Origin: Paracoccaceae bacterium
GTDB lineage: Bacteria > Pseudomonadota > Alphaproteobacteria > Rhodobacterales > Rhodobacteraceae
DNA length: 64,000 nucleotides
Assembly (NCBI GenBank): GCA_030066905.1
Contig: JASJAR010000009.1
Location: 1 to 64,000 of the forward strand
Direction: 5' to 3'
Shown: positions 16,194-25,876 of the stretch, in pieces
Layout: the number at the start of each line of letters is the position of its first letter
How positions within the stretch are numbered: the first letter of the stretch is position 1
The notes under the pieces: generated by a model
Told to the model about the DNA's origin: nothing
The model's database searches: none
Seen by the model: the letters and a program-made list of their open reading frames with translations, nothing else
Position numbers and translations under genes: made by a program

Positions 16194-19100
16194 TCAGGGC
16201 GCGAACGCCACGCGGAGCGTCTTGATCTCGTGGGGGCCGAGCGCCACGCGGAGCGCGCGGTCGGAGACGAGAGGAAGCGCCGCGAGCGGGTCCTCAAGAA
16301 GGTCCGTGAGCGTCGCCCGGGCGACATCGCGGTCGAAGGTCAGCGTGGCCTCGCCGCGGCGTCCCTCCGCCTCGTAAAGCCGGAAGACCACGCCCTCGCC
16401 ATCATCGGCCGGTTTCACCGTTTCGACGATCACGTTCTGGCGGGAGACCGTGACGAGTGGTTCCCCCTTCCCTGCCCGGCCGGTCGCCGCGACCGGCTTG
16501 GCGTAGACCCGGCTGTTGAGGTCCGCGGCCGCGGCGCGCACGCCGTTCGTCCAGCCGCCGGTATGGGGGTAAAGGCTGTAGGTGAAGACATGCCGCCCGT
16601 TATCCGCCCCGGGGTCGGGCATGGTGGCGCATTTCACGAGCGTCAGGCGCATGACGCTGTCGCGCACGTCATAGCCGTATTTGCAGTCATTGAGCAGCGC
16701 CACGCCATAGCCCGCCTCCGAGAGATCGCACCATTTGTGGCCCGGCACCTCGAACATCGCGTAATCCCAGGACGTGCGGCGGTGGGTCGGTCGCTCGACC
16801 GTACCCCACTGGATGTCGTAGGTCGCCTTGCGGCTGCGCACGGCCACCGGAAAGGCGGCCTTCAAAAGGAAATGGCTCTCGTGCCAGTCGAGTTCGGTGG
16901 CAAAGTCGATGCGGCGCGAGTTGTGCCAGAGCTGGATCCGCTGGCGCACCCGGGAGCGGCGGAAAAGGTGTTCGACCAGCACCGTGGCCCGGAGCGGGCC
17001 CTGCTCGATGAGCTCGAAGCGGACCGGGTTGTCGATGTCCTCGCGGCGGTCCTCGAAGAAGGCGTCGATATCCCAGGCGTCCCAGGAGATCGGACGGTCT
17101 TCGAAGAGCTGAAGCTGGTTCCCCGGCGCGTCCCCGGTGATGACCTCGCGGTCGGCGGCGAGATCCTGCAAGGAAACGACCCGCCCGGATCGGTCGAGCC
17201 GGAGCCGCAGGAGCGGGTTTTCCAGCACCGCCCCGGCCCCGTCGAGCACCGCGCGGAGCCCCGTCTCGGCCCCCGCCGGCGCCGCGGTGCGGCCGAGGGC
17301 GCGCAGGGAGTACGGGGCGGCCCCCGGGACCTCGACCAGCATACCGCGCGCGGTCTTCTGGCAGGGAAGGTCGGCGCCGGTGTCGAGGTCGCGGAAACCG
17401 AGGCCGTCGTCGGGGGCGCGGACCATGACATTGCGGCCGTGGGGGATGTCGTTGACGACGAGAAGCTCGGCCTCTGCCGGCAGGCTCGGCGCGAGCGCGG
17501 TGAGCGCCGCATCCTCGACGGTCCGGGCGGTGGCCTCGATCTCTTCGTAGTCCGCCCGGGCATCGAGATAGACCTCTGGAACCGAGGTGCCGGTGAGGAT
17601 GTCGTGGAATTGGTTGAGGCAGAGAAGTTCCCAGGCGCGGGTGAGGTCGGCCGTCACCGGATTGCCCGCCGCGACCGCCTTGGCGGCGAGAAACTCCACA
17701 TGGTGCAAAAGCGCCTCGGCGCGCCGGTTGGCCCGCTTGATCCAGGCTTGCGAGGTGAGCACCCCGCGGTGGCCCTCCATGTAAAGCTCGTCGGTCCAGA
17801 CCGGCAGACGGCCGGCAACCTCTTCGAGCCCCTCGAAGAAATCCCGCACTGTGGTCATGCGAAGCCGCGGCGCGCCGGGATGGGACTTCAGCGCCTTGGC
17901 CTTGCGGATAAGCGCGTCCGTCGGCCCGCCGCCGCCGTCGCCGTAGCCGAAACAGATCGGCAGGTCGAAGACGGTTTCCTTCTCGGTCGATTTCTCCCAG
18001 GTGCCGAAGACCTCCGGAGCCGTGAGGTCGGATTTGTAGTTCGTCGGGAACGGCAGGTGCTGGACCTCGCGCGGGGTGGTGAGGAAATGGGCGAGCACCC
18101 GGGAGCCGTCGATCCCCTCCCACCAGGTGGTCGACGACGGCATCGGATTGTACTGGTTCCAGCTCATCTTGTTGGTGACGAACCAGCGGACGCCGGCGAG
18201 TTTCATCAGTTGCGGCAGGGTGGCGGGGAAGCCGAACGTGTCGGGCAGCCACAGGACCGGCGTTTCGGCCTCCCCGAATTTCTCGCGGTAATAGCGCCGG
18301 CCGAGAACGAGCTGGCGGACGAGGCTTTCGGCAGAGGGGATGTTGGCGTCCATCTCCACCCAGGCGCCGCCCATGACCTCCCAGCGGCCTTCGGCGACCC
18401 GCTTCCGGATCGCGTCGAAAAGGTCCGGCGTGTCTTCCTCGGTGTACTGGTAAAGCTGGGGCTGGGAATGGGAGAAATGGAACTCGGGGTGTTTCTCCAT
18501 CAGCCGCAGCACGTTGGAGTAGGTCCGCGTATTCTTCAGCCGGATCTGATCGACAGGCCAGAGATAGGCGATGTCCATGTGAGCATGGCCGATGCCCGCA
18601 AGATCGACCTCCATGGGCGGCCCCGCTTCGGCGAGCCCGGCGTCGAGAATGCCGAGCGCGGCGGGCACGGAGGCATGGAGCGCGGCGCCGATGGGATCGC
18701 GGGTGTCGAGGGCCAGGAACGCGCGGTCGAGCGCGTTGAGGATGCGGTGTTTCTCGGGCCGCGCGTCGCCCAAATAGCGCGCCACGTCGAGGGCGGCTTC
18801 GGCTTTGGAGACGAAGGCTTCGAGGGTTTCGTCGAGCTCGACGATCGCGCATTCGCGCATGAAGAGCTTCGACTTGTCTTCGGGGTCCGGCGGCCAGCCC
18901 GAGAGCCCCGTCCAGCCATGAAGCGCGATCTCGTGGCGGCTGCGGTCGGCGAAGCGGGCGTCGATCTCGATGGTGTGGTGGTACCGGTCAGCCGAGGCGA
19001 CGGGCGCGCCGTCGATGTAAAGAAGCGCTTCTGGGTGGGTGAAAATGTCCCCCGCGACGCCCATCGGCAGATGAAGGGCGAGCGGGCCTTTCCAGCCGCG

Positions 19101-19337
19101 CGGGACCAGGAAGGACGAGCGGAGCACGAAGTCGATATCCGGCCCGCCCCAATAGCTCGACCATTTGATCTCCGGCCAGCGGGTCGTCGGCCCGGTGATG
19201 GGGGCTGGGTCCATCGTCTGTTTCAGCGCGTGGAACCGGAACGGCGTGATCGGTTTCCGCCGCCGGTGCACGAAGGGGCGAATGAGCGCGATCCGCTTGC
19301 CGATCTTGTCGGCGGTATACCTCAGGCGGTGGCTCAT
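16194..19337 (-). CDS. Alpha-mannosidase, glycoside hydrolase family 38
   Basis: Large hydrolase of 1047 aa that would remove alpha-linked mannose. The central region carries the GH38 pattern: GIGHAHMDIAYLWP (metal ligands His and Asp), a VEMDANIPSAESLVRQLVLG block with the likely Asp nucleophile region, and LWLPDTFGFPATLPQ. The C-terminal two thirds are the beta-rich domains of the family. There is no signal peptide, so it is likely cytoplasmic and acts on imported substrate. It is the last gene of the minus-strand cluster with the Opp-type transporter (22 bp after it), which suggests that the transporter brings in a mannose-containing glycan or glycoside. Confidence 0.92.
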   Translation of the reverse strand: MSHRLRYTADKIGKRIALIRPFVHRRRKPITPFRFHALKQTMDPAPITGPTTRWPEIKWSSYWGGPDIDFVLRSSFLVPRGWKGPLALHLPMGVAGDIFTHPEALLYIDGAPVASADRYHHTIEIDARFADRSRHEIALHGWTGLSGWPPDPEDKSKLFMRECAIVELDETLEAFVSKAEAALDVARYLGDARPEKHRILNALDRAFLALDTRDPIGAALHASVPAALGILDAGLAEAGPPMEVDLAGIGHAHMDIAYLWPVDQIRLKNTRTYSNVLRLMEKHPEFHFSHSQPQLYQYTEEDTPDLFDAIRKRVAEGRWEVMGGAWVEMDANIPSAESLVRQLVLGRRYYREKFGEAETPVLWLPDTFGFPATLPQLMKLAGVRWFVTNKMSWNQYNPMPSSTTWWEGIDGSRVLAHFLTTPREVQHLPFPTNYKSDLTAPEVFGTWEKSTEKETVFDLPICFGYGDGGGGPTDALIRKAKALKSHPGAPRLRMTTVRDFFEGLEEVAGRLPVWTDELYMEGHRGVLTSQAWIKRANRRAEALLHHVEFLAAKAVAAGNPVTADLTRAWELLCLNQFHDILTGTSVPEVYLDARADYEEIEATARTVEDAALTALAPSLPAEAELLVVNDIPHGRNVMVRAPDDGLGFRDLDTGADLPCQKTARGMLVEVPGAAPYSLRALGRTAAPAGAETGLRAVLDGAGAVLENPLLRLRLDRSGRVVSLQDLAADREVITGDAPGNQLQLFEDRPISWDAWDIDAFFEDRREDIDNPVRFELIEQGPLRATVLVEHLFRRSRVRQRIQLWHNSRRIDFATELDWHESHFLLKAAFPVAVRSRKATYDIQWGTVERPTHRRTSWDYAMFEVPGHKWCDLSEAGYGVALLNDCKYGYDVRDSVMRLTLVKCATMPDPGADNGRHVFTYSLYPHTGGWTNGVRAAAADLNSRVYAKPVAATGRAGKGEPLVTVSRQNVIVETVKPADDGEGVVFRLYEAEGRRGEATLTFDRDVARATLTDLLEDPLAALPLVSDRALRVALGPHEIKTLRVAFAP

Positions 19338-19359
19338 CGGCTCGCAAACGGCTCCCCGG

Positions 19360-21102
19360 TCAGGCGGCGAAAGACCGAAGGGTGAAGCCGTCCACCTCGC
19401 CGCGGAAGATGGTTTTCCGCTCCTCGGCCATCTTCTTCAGAGCCAGCACGTCGTCATCGGCTGACCGCGAGGTGCCCCAACTGCGGTTCATGTCCGGCCA
19501 GGGGATCGAGTCGATGAGAAGCTGGGTATAGGGGTGCCGGGGGGCGCCGATGACCTCCTTCGGCGGCCCGGCCTCGGCGACGGATCCGTGGTAGAGAACG
19601 ATCACATAGTCCGAGACGTGGTAGGCCGTGGCGAGGTCGTGGGTGATGTAGAGGATCGAGATGCCGTAGCGGTCTTTCAGGTCGTAGATGTTCTTAAGGA
19701 TCGTCGCGCGGAGGCTCGCATCGACCATCGAGACCGGCTCGTCGGCAATGAGGAGCTTCGGTTGCAGCATCAGCGCCCGGGCCACGATCAGCCGTTGACG
19801 CTGGCCGCCGGAAAGCTGGTGGGGGTAGCGGCCGAGGATGAGGTCGGGGTCGAGCCCGACCGCCACGCAGGCGTCCTCCATCGCCCGCTGGGTGTCGGCC
19901 GCGCCTTTCGAGAGGCCGAAACGCTCGTAGGGGAACTTCAGCGCATGGTTCACCCGGTAGAACGGGTTGAAACAGGCGTAGGGGTCCTGGAACACCGCCT
20001 GGACGTCCTTGCGGAAATGGAGGCGCTCGGCGGGCGAGAGCCGGGAGACGTCCTTGCCTTCGAAGAGGACCTCGCCCGAGGTGGGCGCGTTGAAGCCGAG
20101 CATCAGCGAGCCCATCGTCGACTTCCCAGACCCGGACTGGCCGACGATGGAGATGATCTGCGGCACGGTTCCATCGAGCGCGAAGCTCATCGGGTGAAGG
20201 GCGGTGTTGGCGCCGTAGACCTTGGAGACCTCGCGGAACTCCAGCAGGGGTTCGGCCGAGCTTTTCTGGCTCGACGGGGCGCCGATGGCGGGGCTGAGAA
20301 AGCTCTCGCCGCCCACCAGTGGCACTGAATGGATCAGTTCTTGGGTGTAGGGATGCTCCGGGCTCTCGATGATCTGGCGGGTGAGGCCGTGCTCGACGAG
20401 TTCGCCGTCTTTCAGGACCGCAAGCTCGTCGACCGATTGCGCCATCAGCCCCATGTCATGCCCGATGAGAATGAGGCCCGACCCGATCTCCGCCTGGACC
20501 TTGGTGAGCGTCTGCATCACATGGCGCTGGGTGACGACGTCGAGCGCCGAGGTGGGCTCGTCGGCGATGATGAGTTCGGGGGTGAGGATCACCCCGAGCG
20601 CGATGCAGACCCGCTGTTTCATCCCGCCCGAAAGCTCGTGGGGGTAGAGGCGGCCCGTATGGGCGGGCAGCCCGACGCTTGCGAGTGCTGCATCGGAGCG
20701 GCGTTTAAGTTCGCCCGGGTCGGTCTTGCCCTCATGGGCGACGATCCCGTCCCAGAGCTGGTTTTCGATCCGCATCACCGGGTTGAGCGAGTTCATCGCG
20801 CCTTGGGGGATGTAGCTTACCCGCGAAAGGCGGGTCTTGCGCATGGCTTCTTCGTCGAGGGAGAGGACGTCGGTCTGGTCCCGCCCCAGTGCGATGCTAC
20901 CGCCCGCCACCCGGCCCGGCTCGGCGAGCATCCGCATGATCGCGAGTGCGGTGGTGGTCTTGCCCGAGCCGCTTTCGCCGATGAAACCCACCCGGCGACC
21001 GCTCTGGATGGTCAGCGACACGTCGCGGACCGCGTGGACGAGGCCGGTCGGAGTGGGGAAATCGATGGAGAGGTCTTTGAGGGTGAGGACGGGTGAGGTC
21101 AT
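19360..21102 (-). CDS. Fused dual ATP-binding protein of an Opp/Dpp-type ABC transporter
   Basis: 580 aa with two complete ABC ATPase domains, equal to OppD and OppF joined. Domain 1 has Walker A GESGSGKTTT and signature LSGGMKQR; domain 2 has GQSGSGKSTM and LSGGQRQR. Both are followed by DEPTSALD/DEPVSMVD Walker B blocks and by the C-terminal extension typical of oligopeptide/dipeptide ATPases. It powers the permeases encoded at 21245 and 22177. Start taken at 21102 (MTSPVLTL); the longer upstream frame is repeat DNA. It lies between permease and mannosidase in one minus-strand operon. Confidence 0.93.
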   Translation of the reverse strand: MTSPVLTLKDLSIDFPTPTGLVHAVRDVSLTIQSGRRVGFIGESGSGKTTTALAIMRMLAEPGRVAGGSIALGRDQTDVLSLDEEAMRKTRLSRVSYIPQGAMNSLNPVMRIENQLWDGIVAHEGKTDPGELKRRSDAALASVGLPAHTGRLYPHELSGGMKQRVCIALGVILTPELIIADEPTSALDVVTQRHVMQTLTKVQAEIGSGLILIGHDMGLMAQSVDELAVLKDGELVEHGLTRQIIESPEHPYTQELIHSVPLVGGESFLSPAIGAPSSQKSSAEPLLEFREVSKVYGANTALHPMSFALDGTVPQIISIVGQSGSGKSTMGSLMLGFNAPTSGEVLFEGKDVSRLSPAERLHFRKDVQAVFQDPYACFNPFYRVNHALKFPYERFGLSKGAADTQRAMEDACVAVGLDPDLILGRYPHQLSGGQRQRLIVARALMLQPKLLIADEPVSMVDASLRATILKNIYDLKDRYGISILYITHDLATAYHVSDYVIVLYHGSVAEAGPPKEVIGAPRHPYTQLLIDSIPWPDMNRSWGTSRSADDDVLALKKMAEERKTIFRGEVDGFTLRSFAA

Positions 21103-21123
21103 GACATCACTCCAGCAGGATAC

Positions 21124-21236
21124 CCGTCCCGGGCCCGACCCTGCCTGCCCCGGACCTGATCCGGAGGGACCTCGATGGTCAGCGTTGCAGCGCAAGGGTC
21201 GGGGCCCCGGATCAGGTCCGGGGCGGGTGTTTCTTG
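21124..21236. repeat. Extragenic palindrome pair (copy 2)
   Basis: CCCCGGACCTGATCCGG at 21148-21164 is the exact reverse complement of 21207-21223, with 42 bp between. It occupies the short gap between the ATPase and permease genes inside an operon, so the transcript could form a strong hairpin there and lower ATPase expression. Confidence 0.75.
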
Positions 21237-21244
21237 CCGCCCCG

Positions 21245-22180
21245 TCATGACAGCTTCCTCAGGCGCGGGTTCGACACTTCGTCTAGCCCCAGATTGATCA
21301 GGAGAAGCCCGATGAACATCACCGCCAGGAGGGCCGTCGGGATGCCCCACCACCACCAGAGGTTTTGGATGAGGGCGCCGGCGTTGATCGCCTCGTAGAT
21401 CGTCCGGCCCAGGGTGGGGATGCGCTGGGGCCCGAGGCCCAGAACCTCAAGGCCCACCGCCGTCACGATGGAAGTCGTGACGTTTGCGATGAAGGACCCG
21501 AAGAGATAGGGCACGAGATTGGGCAGCATCTCGCGGAACATGATGTGGAAGGTCGAGGCCCCCGAGAGCCGCGCCATCTGCACATAGCCGGACTCCCGCA
21601 TCGACAGGACCTGCGCGCGGATCAACCGTGTTGGCGACTGCCAGACGAAGCCGGCGATCAGGAACGCCATCATCGTCAGGCTGACATCGCCGAAGGCCGA
21701 CTGGAAGACGACGAGGATGAGCAATGGCGGGATGGTGATCATCACATCCGACAGGACCCGGATCACGTCGTCGGTGCGCCCGCCGACGAATCCAGCGGTG
21801 AAGCCGAGGAAGATGCCGAGCCCCATGCCGATCAGGGAGGCGAGGACACCCACGAAGAGCGAATTCGGCGCGCCGATGATAAGGAGCGCCAGCACATCGC
21901 GCCCGCCGCCATCGGTCCCAAGGGGGTTGGCGAGCGTGCCCGCCTGGCCGCGCAGGTTCTCGAACCCGACGGGCGGGAGTTTCAGCATCGCCGAGCCCGT
22001 AAAGACGAGGTCCGGGTCCCAGAAGATGCGCCCGAGGATGCCTAAGGCGACGATCCCGAGGAGCAGCCCCGCGCCCCAGAAGAGCTTGGGGTTGAGCCAG
22101 GGGTTGTCGAAGCGGCGCATCTGGCGCGCCGTCTTGCGGGCCTCTGCGGCGGTCGGGGTGGGCTCGATGGACGCCGTCAT
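21245..22180 (-). CDS. ABC transporter permease, DppC/OppC type
   Basis: 311 aa inner-membrane protein with about six membrane spans and an N-terminal cytoplasmic tail; the LNPKLFWGAGLLLGIVALG span is the first. The binding-protein-dependent transport motif region (RLSGASTFHIMFREMLPNLVP) for docking to the ATPase is visible. It pairs with the DppB-type permease at 22177, with which it overlaps by four bases. Substrate is probably an oligosaccharide or glycoside, judged from the adjoining mannosidase. Confidence 0.92.
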   Translation of the reverse strand: MTASIEPTPTAAEARKTARQMRRFDNPWLNPKLFWGAGLLLGIVALGILGRIFWDPDLVFTGSAMLKLPPVGFENLRGQAGTLANPLGTDGGGRDVLALLIIGAPNSLFVGVLASLIGMGLGIFLGFTAGFVGGRTDDVIRVLSDVMITIPPLLILVVFQSAFGDVSLTMMAFLIAGFVWQSPTRLIRAQVLSMRESGYVQMARLSGASTFHIMFREMLPNLVPYLFGSFIANVTTSIVTAVGLEVLGLGPQRIPTLGRTIYEAINAGALIQNLWWWWGIPTALLAVMFIGLLLINLGLDEVSNPRLRKLS

Positions 22181-23193
22181 GCCGAAACCCTTTCGTGCCG
22201 GATACGTGGGTCGATCAGCGGATAGACGAGATCGACGACAAACACCGCCAGCGCGGTCATCAGGATGATGACGAAACTCACCCCCTGGATGACCGGGAAA
22301 TCCTGATCGAGGATCGCGTCGTAGAGAAGCTTGCCCATCCCGTTATAGGCGAAGATCCGTTCGACGAGGACCTGGCCCGCGACCAGAAGTCCGATCTTCA
22401 GCGCAAACGCGGTGATCTGCGGCAGGATCGCATTGCGGATCATGTATTTGTAGAGAATGTAGCGCGGTTTCAGCCCCTTGGCCTCGGCGAGCTTGGTGTA
22501 ATCCTCCCCCTGGACGGTGATCATCAGCCCCCGCATGCCGAGCGCCCAGAACCCGAAGGTGACGATGACGATCGACATCGCGGGCAAAAACCCGTGGTAG
22601 AGTACCGACTGGACGAAATCCCAGGACCAGCCGGGCTCCACCGTGAGCCCGTAGGCGCCGGTGAGCGGGAACCATCTGAGTTTGGCCGAGAAAATCCACA
22701 TCAGGAGGAGGCCGGAAAGGATCGGCGGAATGGACGTGAAGACCATCGCCGCCGGGATGGCGACCTTCACGAGCTTCGGCGAGCGCTCCCAGACCATCAG
22801 AGCGCCGAGGAGGTTGCCGATGACGAAGGTGATGACGAGCGACAGGATCATCAGCCCGAGCGTCCACGGAAGAGCGGCGGCGATGAGCGAGGAGACGGGC
22901 GTGGGGAACGAGGCCGTCGAGAGCCCGAAATTGAATGTCAGCGTGTTCCAGAGGTATTTGAGGTATTGCAGGATCAGCGGGTCATCGAGCCCGAAATTGG
23001 CCCGGAGCTGGGCGAGGATTTCCTCGGAGTTCGCCACCGACCCGGCTCCGGCTGCCATGCGGCCGAGCATGATGTCGGCGGGGTCCACCGGCGAGAGCCG
23101 GGGGATGATCCAGATGAGCGTGGCCGCGATGAACACGGTGAGAGAGAGCGTCACCAGCCGGTTCATCAGATAGGATGCTGGGATCTGTCCCAT
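22177..23193 (-). CDS. ABC transporter permease, DppB/OppB type
   Basis: 338 aa inner-membrane protein with six predicted spans. The N-terminal ASYLMNRLVTLSLTVF helix and the large periplasmic loop (PADIMLGRMAAG...) are typical of DppB/OppB; the ATPase-contact loop reads KGLKPRYILYKYMIRNAILP. The start at 23193 is chosen because it opens the first membrane helix, and the upstream extension is not protein-like. Partner of the permease at 21245. Confidence 0.92.
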   Translation of the reverse strand: MGQIPASYLMNRLVTLSLTVFIAATLIWIIPRLSPVDPADIMLGRMAAGAGSVANSEEILAQLRANFGLDDPLILQYLKYLWNTLTFNFGLSTASFPTPVSSLIAAALPWTLGLMILSLVITFVIGNLLGALMVWERSPKLVKVAIPAAMVFTSIPPILSGLLLMWIFSAKLRWFPLTGAYGLTVEPGWSWDFVQSVLYHGFLPAMSIVIVTFGFWALGMRGLMITVQGEDYTKLAEAKGLKPRYILYKYMIRNAILPQITAFALKIGLLVAGQVLVERIFAYNGMGKLLYDAILDQDFPVIQGVSFVIILMTALAVFVVDLVYPLIDPRIRHERVSA

Positions 23194-23246
23194 CTCCCCT
23201 CCCCTTTTGTTGTCGCACCCCGCTCTTGGCGGCGGGGTTGCTGGTT

Positions 23247-24014
23247 TCAGGCGGCCTCGCCGGCCGCTTTGCGCGAGAGCCCATGGTTCCAGCCCCGGAG
23301 TACCATGCGCTCGTCGGGATGAGTGTTGCCGGGCTCCACCGTGTCGGTGCCCGCGTAAAGCTGGCAAAGCACGGTCTTCCGGGTTTTCGCGGCCCGGTTC
23401 GGCATCGACCCGTGGAGCGTGAAGTAGTGGAAGAACACCACATCGCCGGGCGCGCATTCGACCGGCGTGGCCCCCTCGATCGGATAGCGGTCAAGGACCG
23501 CGTTCTCCCGCCGCCCGTCGCTGCCCTTGATGCGCCCGAGCTTATGCGAGCCCGGGTAGACGCGCAGGCAGCCCATCTCGTCGCTGGCCTCGGAGACATG
23601 GATGATCCCGGCGATCATGCTGTCATGGAGTGTCGGGAAGTACGGCCAATCCTGATGCATCGGAAAGGGCGAGCCGTTCTCGGAAGGCTTCTGGAAGAGC
23701 TTCGAGTGGTGGAGCACAACGTCGGGGCCGATGATCGCCTCGGCCACGTCGAGAAACCGTTCGTTCAAAAACGCATTGAGCCAGATCCGCGAGTATTTCT
23801 GAACGTTGTGGGTATGGAGGATCACATCTCCCGGACGGGCGATCTTCTCGGCCTGCCCGCCGTCCCACGTCGCGTCCACATCCTCGCCGCTCGCCGTGAG
23901 CTGCGCGACGATCCGGTCGAAGTCAGCCGCAAGGGCAGCGACCTCATCGGGCCGAAAGAGCCCCCGGGCCACGTAATAGCCCTGCTCTTCGAATGCGTCC
24001 CTGATGGCGGGCAT
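23247..24014 (-). CDS. Phytanoyl-CoA dioxygenase family protein (Fe(II)/2-oxoglutarate)
   Basis: 255-aa oxygenase of the PhyH superfamily, expected to hydroxylate a small molecule with Fe(II), O2 and 2-oxoglutarate. The metal triad is visible: His120 and Asp122 in PMHQDWPYF, and His201 in TLHGSMPNR, with an Arg at about 212 for 2-oxoglutarate binding. It has no signal peptide. The gene lies between binding-protein and permease genes of the ABC system, so its substrate is probably the imported compound or a product from it. A second PhyH-type gene sits at 26567. The actual substrate cannot be told from sequence. Confidence 0.88.
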   Translation of the reverse strand: MPAIRDAFEEQGYYVARGLFRPDEVAALAADFDRIVAQLTASGEDVDATWDGGQAEKIARPGDVILHTHNVQKYSRIWLNAFLNERFLDVAEAIIGPDVVLHHSKLFQKPSENGSPFPMHQDWPYFPTLHDSMIAGIIHVSEASDEMGCLRVYPGSHKLGRIKGSDGRRENAVLDRYPIEGATPVECAPGDVVFFHYFTLHGSMPNRAAKTRKTVLCQLYAGTDTVEPGNTHPDERMVLRGWNHGLSRKAAGEAA

Positions 24015-24068
24015 CGGCTTTGCTTTCGTTTGAAGCCGGGCGGGGGACAGCCCCCGCCCGCGTGGGCC

Positions 24069-25802
24069 CTACTCGGCCTTTTCGAGGTTGTGGATGATCT
24101 GGTGGGCATGGTTCCACCAGAAGAACGGATGGTTGTAGTAGTTCTCCGCCGTCGGCCAGCCTGTCCAATAGGTGGTGTTGAACGGCAGAAGCTTTGCCGA
24201 TTGCACCAGCGGAATGAACGGCATCTCCGCGTCGAGATGGCTGTAGGCTTCCGCGACGAGCCCCGGAACCTGCGGATCGCCCAGGGGCAGATCGCCGATC
24301 CTGGCGACGATCTCCGAATAGGCCTCCGCCGCCGGGCCGTCCCAGCGTGCGGTGTTGTTGAACCCGGGCGACCGCTCGCCGACGGGGACAACATCTTTAA
24401 CCGTGTACCGGCCCATCGAAGCCCAGGGCTCGTTGACCGACCCGCAGGAGAGCCACGAATAGCTCATCTCGTAGGAGCCGAAGGGCAACACTTCGCCCCA
24501 AAACACCCCGTTCTCCACCGGGATCGACCGCGCGGCGATCCCCGCCCGGTTGAGCTGTTCGACGATCATGTCGATGGTCTTGGTGTATTCGATGGAGGCG
24601 GAGTTGACGTGGATGTCGACCGAGAGGTCCTCCCCGTCCTTTTCGTAGATGCCGTCTGAGCCCATCGTGTAGCCCGCCGCCTCAATCAGTGTCTGTCCGG
24701 CTTCGACATCCGCGGTCGCCGGCAGCCCGTAGCCGGCTTCGACCACCGCATCGATGAAGGGCGCCATCGAGCCGTATTCGGCGAACATCGTTTTCGACGG
24801 CACCGTCGCCCCTTCGATGGCGATGTTCACGATCTGCGTCCGGTCGATGATTTGGGCGACGGCCCGGCGCATATTCGCGTCATCCCAGGGCGGGATCGTG
24901 GTGTTGATCTCCAATTGCCGCGCGCAGGGGTCGGCGGCGGCGAAGGGGTAGGTGTCGTACCAGGCGATGACGGCAGGGTTTTGCGCCTGGATCGCCTCGA
25001 AGGTTCCGACCGAGACGTTCTGGGCGGCATCAAGCTCGTTGGCGAGCATGAGCTGCGCCCGGCTTTCCTCGCCGCCGGATTCGAGAAAGATCACCCGCTG
25101 GGGTTCGGGGAGGTCTTGGAAGCTCGTTTGAGCCCCCCACCAATCGTCGTTCCGGTCCCAGATCATCCGGTTGGTCGCCCCGGATGTGTAAGTGTAGGGC
25201 CCGGTCCCGATGGGCGGATAAAACGCGAAGGTCGCAGGGTCTTCGCCGGCCCAGACATGCTCGGGCATGATCAGGAACGAGCCGAAGATGCGCACCCCAA
25301 AGTTTTCCACCGCAAAGCGGGGGTTGGGGGCGTTGAGGGTGAAGGTGACGGTGAGGTCATCGACCTTCTCGACGCTCGCCACCTGGGCGCGCACGGTCGA
25401 GGCTTCGCGGGAGGAAATCTCCTCGTTCTCCAGAGCCATGTTCACCGTGAAGACCACGTCATCGGCGTTGAACGCCTCGCCGTCGGACCATGCGACGCCC
25501 TCGCGGAGGCTCAGCGTCCAGACATCGCCCGCCTCGTTCGAGGTGATCGCGGTGCCGAGCCAGGGGTCGAGCTCACCGGTGCCGTAGTTGAGGATGAAAA
25601 GCGGCTCCCACATCACCTGATGGGCCCCGTGCATCCGCTTGGTGCCAGGCGTGAACCAGTTGAAGTTCTCGGGGTCCTTGATCGTCCTGTCGAGGTCGAA
25701 GATGACCGTGTCTTCGCGCGCCACATCCTGGGCGGCGATGGCCCCGGCGCTTGCCGCCAGAGCGATGGCGGAGACGGTCACAAGGTTGCTTAGCGATCTC
25801 AT
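24069..25802 (-). CDS. Extracellular solute-binding protein, family 5
   Basis: 577-aa periplasmic receptor of the Opp/Dpp type. It has a signal peptide (LSNLVTVSAIALAASAGAIA, cleavage near residue 24). The body has typical family-5 blocks: the DPWLGTAITSNE and WTLSLREGVAWSDGEAFNADDVVFT regions. The start at 25802 follows GAGGATC and opens the signal peptide. It would capture the substrate for the permeases at 22177 and 21245. Family-5 proteins also bind oligosaccharides, which fits the mannosidase neighbour. Confidence 0.93.
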   Translation of the reverse strand: MRSLSNLVTVSAIALAASAGAIAAQDVAREDTVIFDLDRTIKDPENFNWFTPGTKRMHGAHQVMWEPLFILNYGTGELDPWLGTAITSNEAGDVWTLSLREGVAWSDGEAFNADDVVFTVNMALENEEISSREASTVRAQVASVEKVDDLTVTFTLNAPNPRFAVENFGVRIFGSFLIMPEHVWAGEDPATFAFYPPIGTGPYTYTSGATNRMIWDRNDDWWGAQTSFQDLPEPQRVIFLESGGEESRAQLMLANELDAAQNVSVGTFEAIQAQNPAVIAWYDTYPFAAADPCARQLEINTTIPPWDDANMRRAVAQIIDRTQIVNIAIEGATVPSKTMFAEYGSMAPFIDAVVEAGYGLPATADVEAGQTLIEAAGYTMGSDGIYEKDGEDLSVDIHVNSASIEYTKTIDMIVEQLNRAGIAARSIPVENGVFWGEVLPFGSYEMSYSWLSCGSVNEPWASMGRYTVKDVVPVGERSPGFNNTARWDGPAAEAYSEIVARIGDLPLGDPQVPGLVAEAYSHLDAEMPFIPLVQSAKLLPFNTTYWTGWPTAENYYNHPFFWWNHAHQIIHNLEKAE

Positions 25803-25876
25803 AAAGATCCTCCCAGATGTTCGGGCCATTTGAATGGGCCCCGTGATGGTCCGGCCTTCGACGGCCGGTTTGCCCC

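Noticed and set aside
16125-19385. A 1086-codon open frame antisense to the alpha-mannosidase
   Set aside because: The GH38 frame has the full family motifs; the antisense is Arg/Gly/Asp-rich shadow from high-GC codons.
23175-24659. A 494-codon plus-strand frame over the dioxygenase and binding-protein genes
   Set aside because: It spans parts of two well-supported minus-strand genes and has no recognisable domain.
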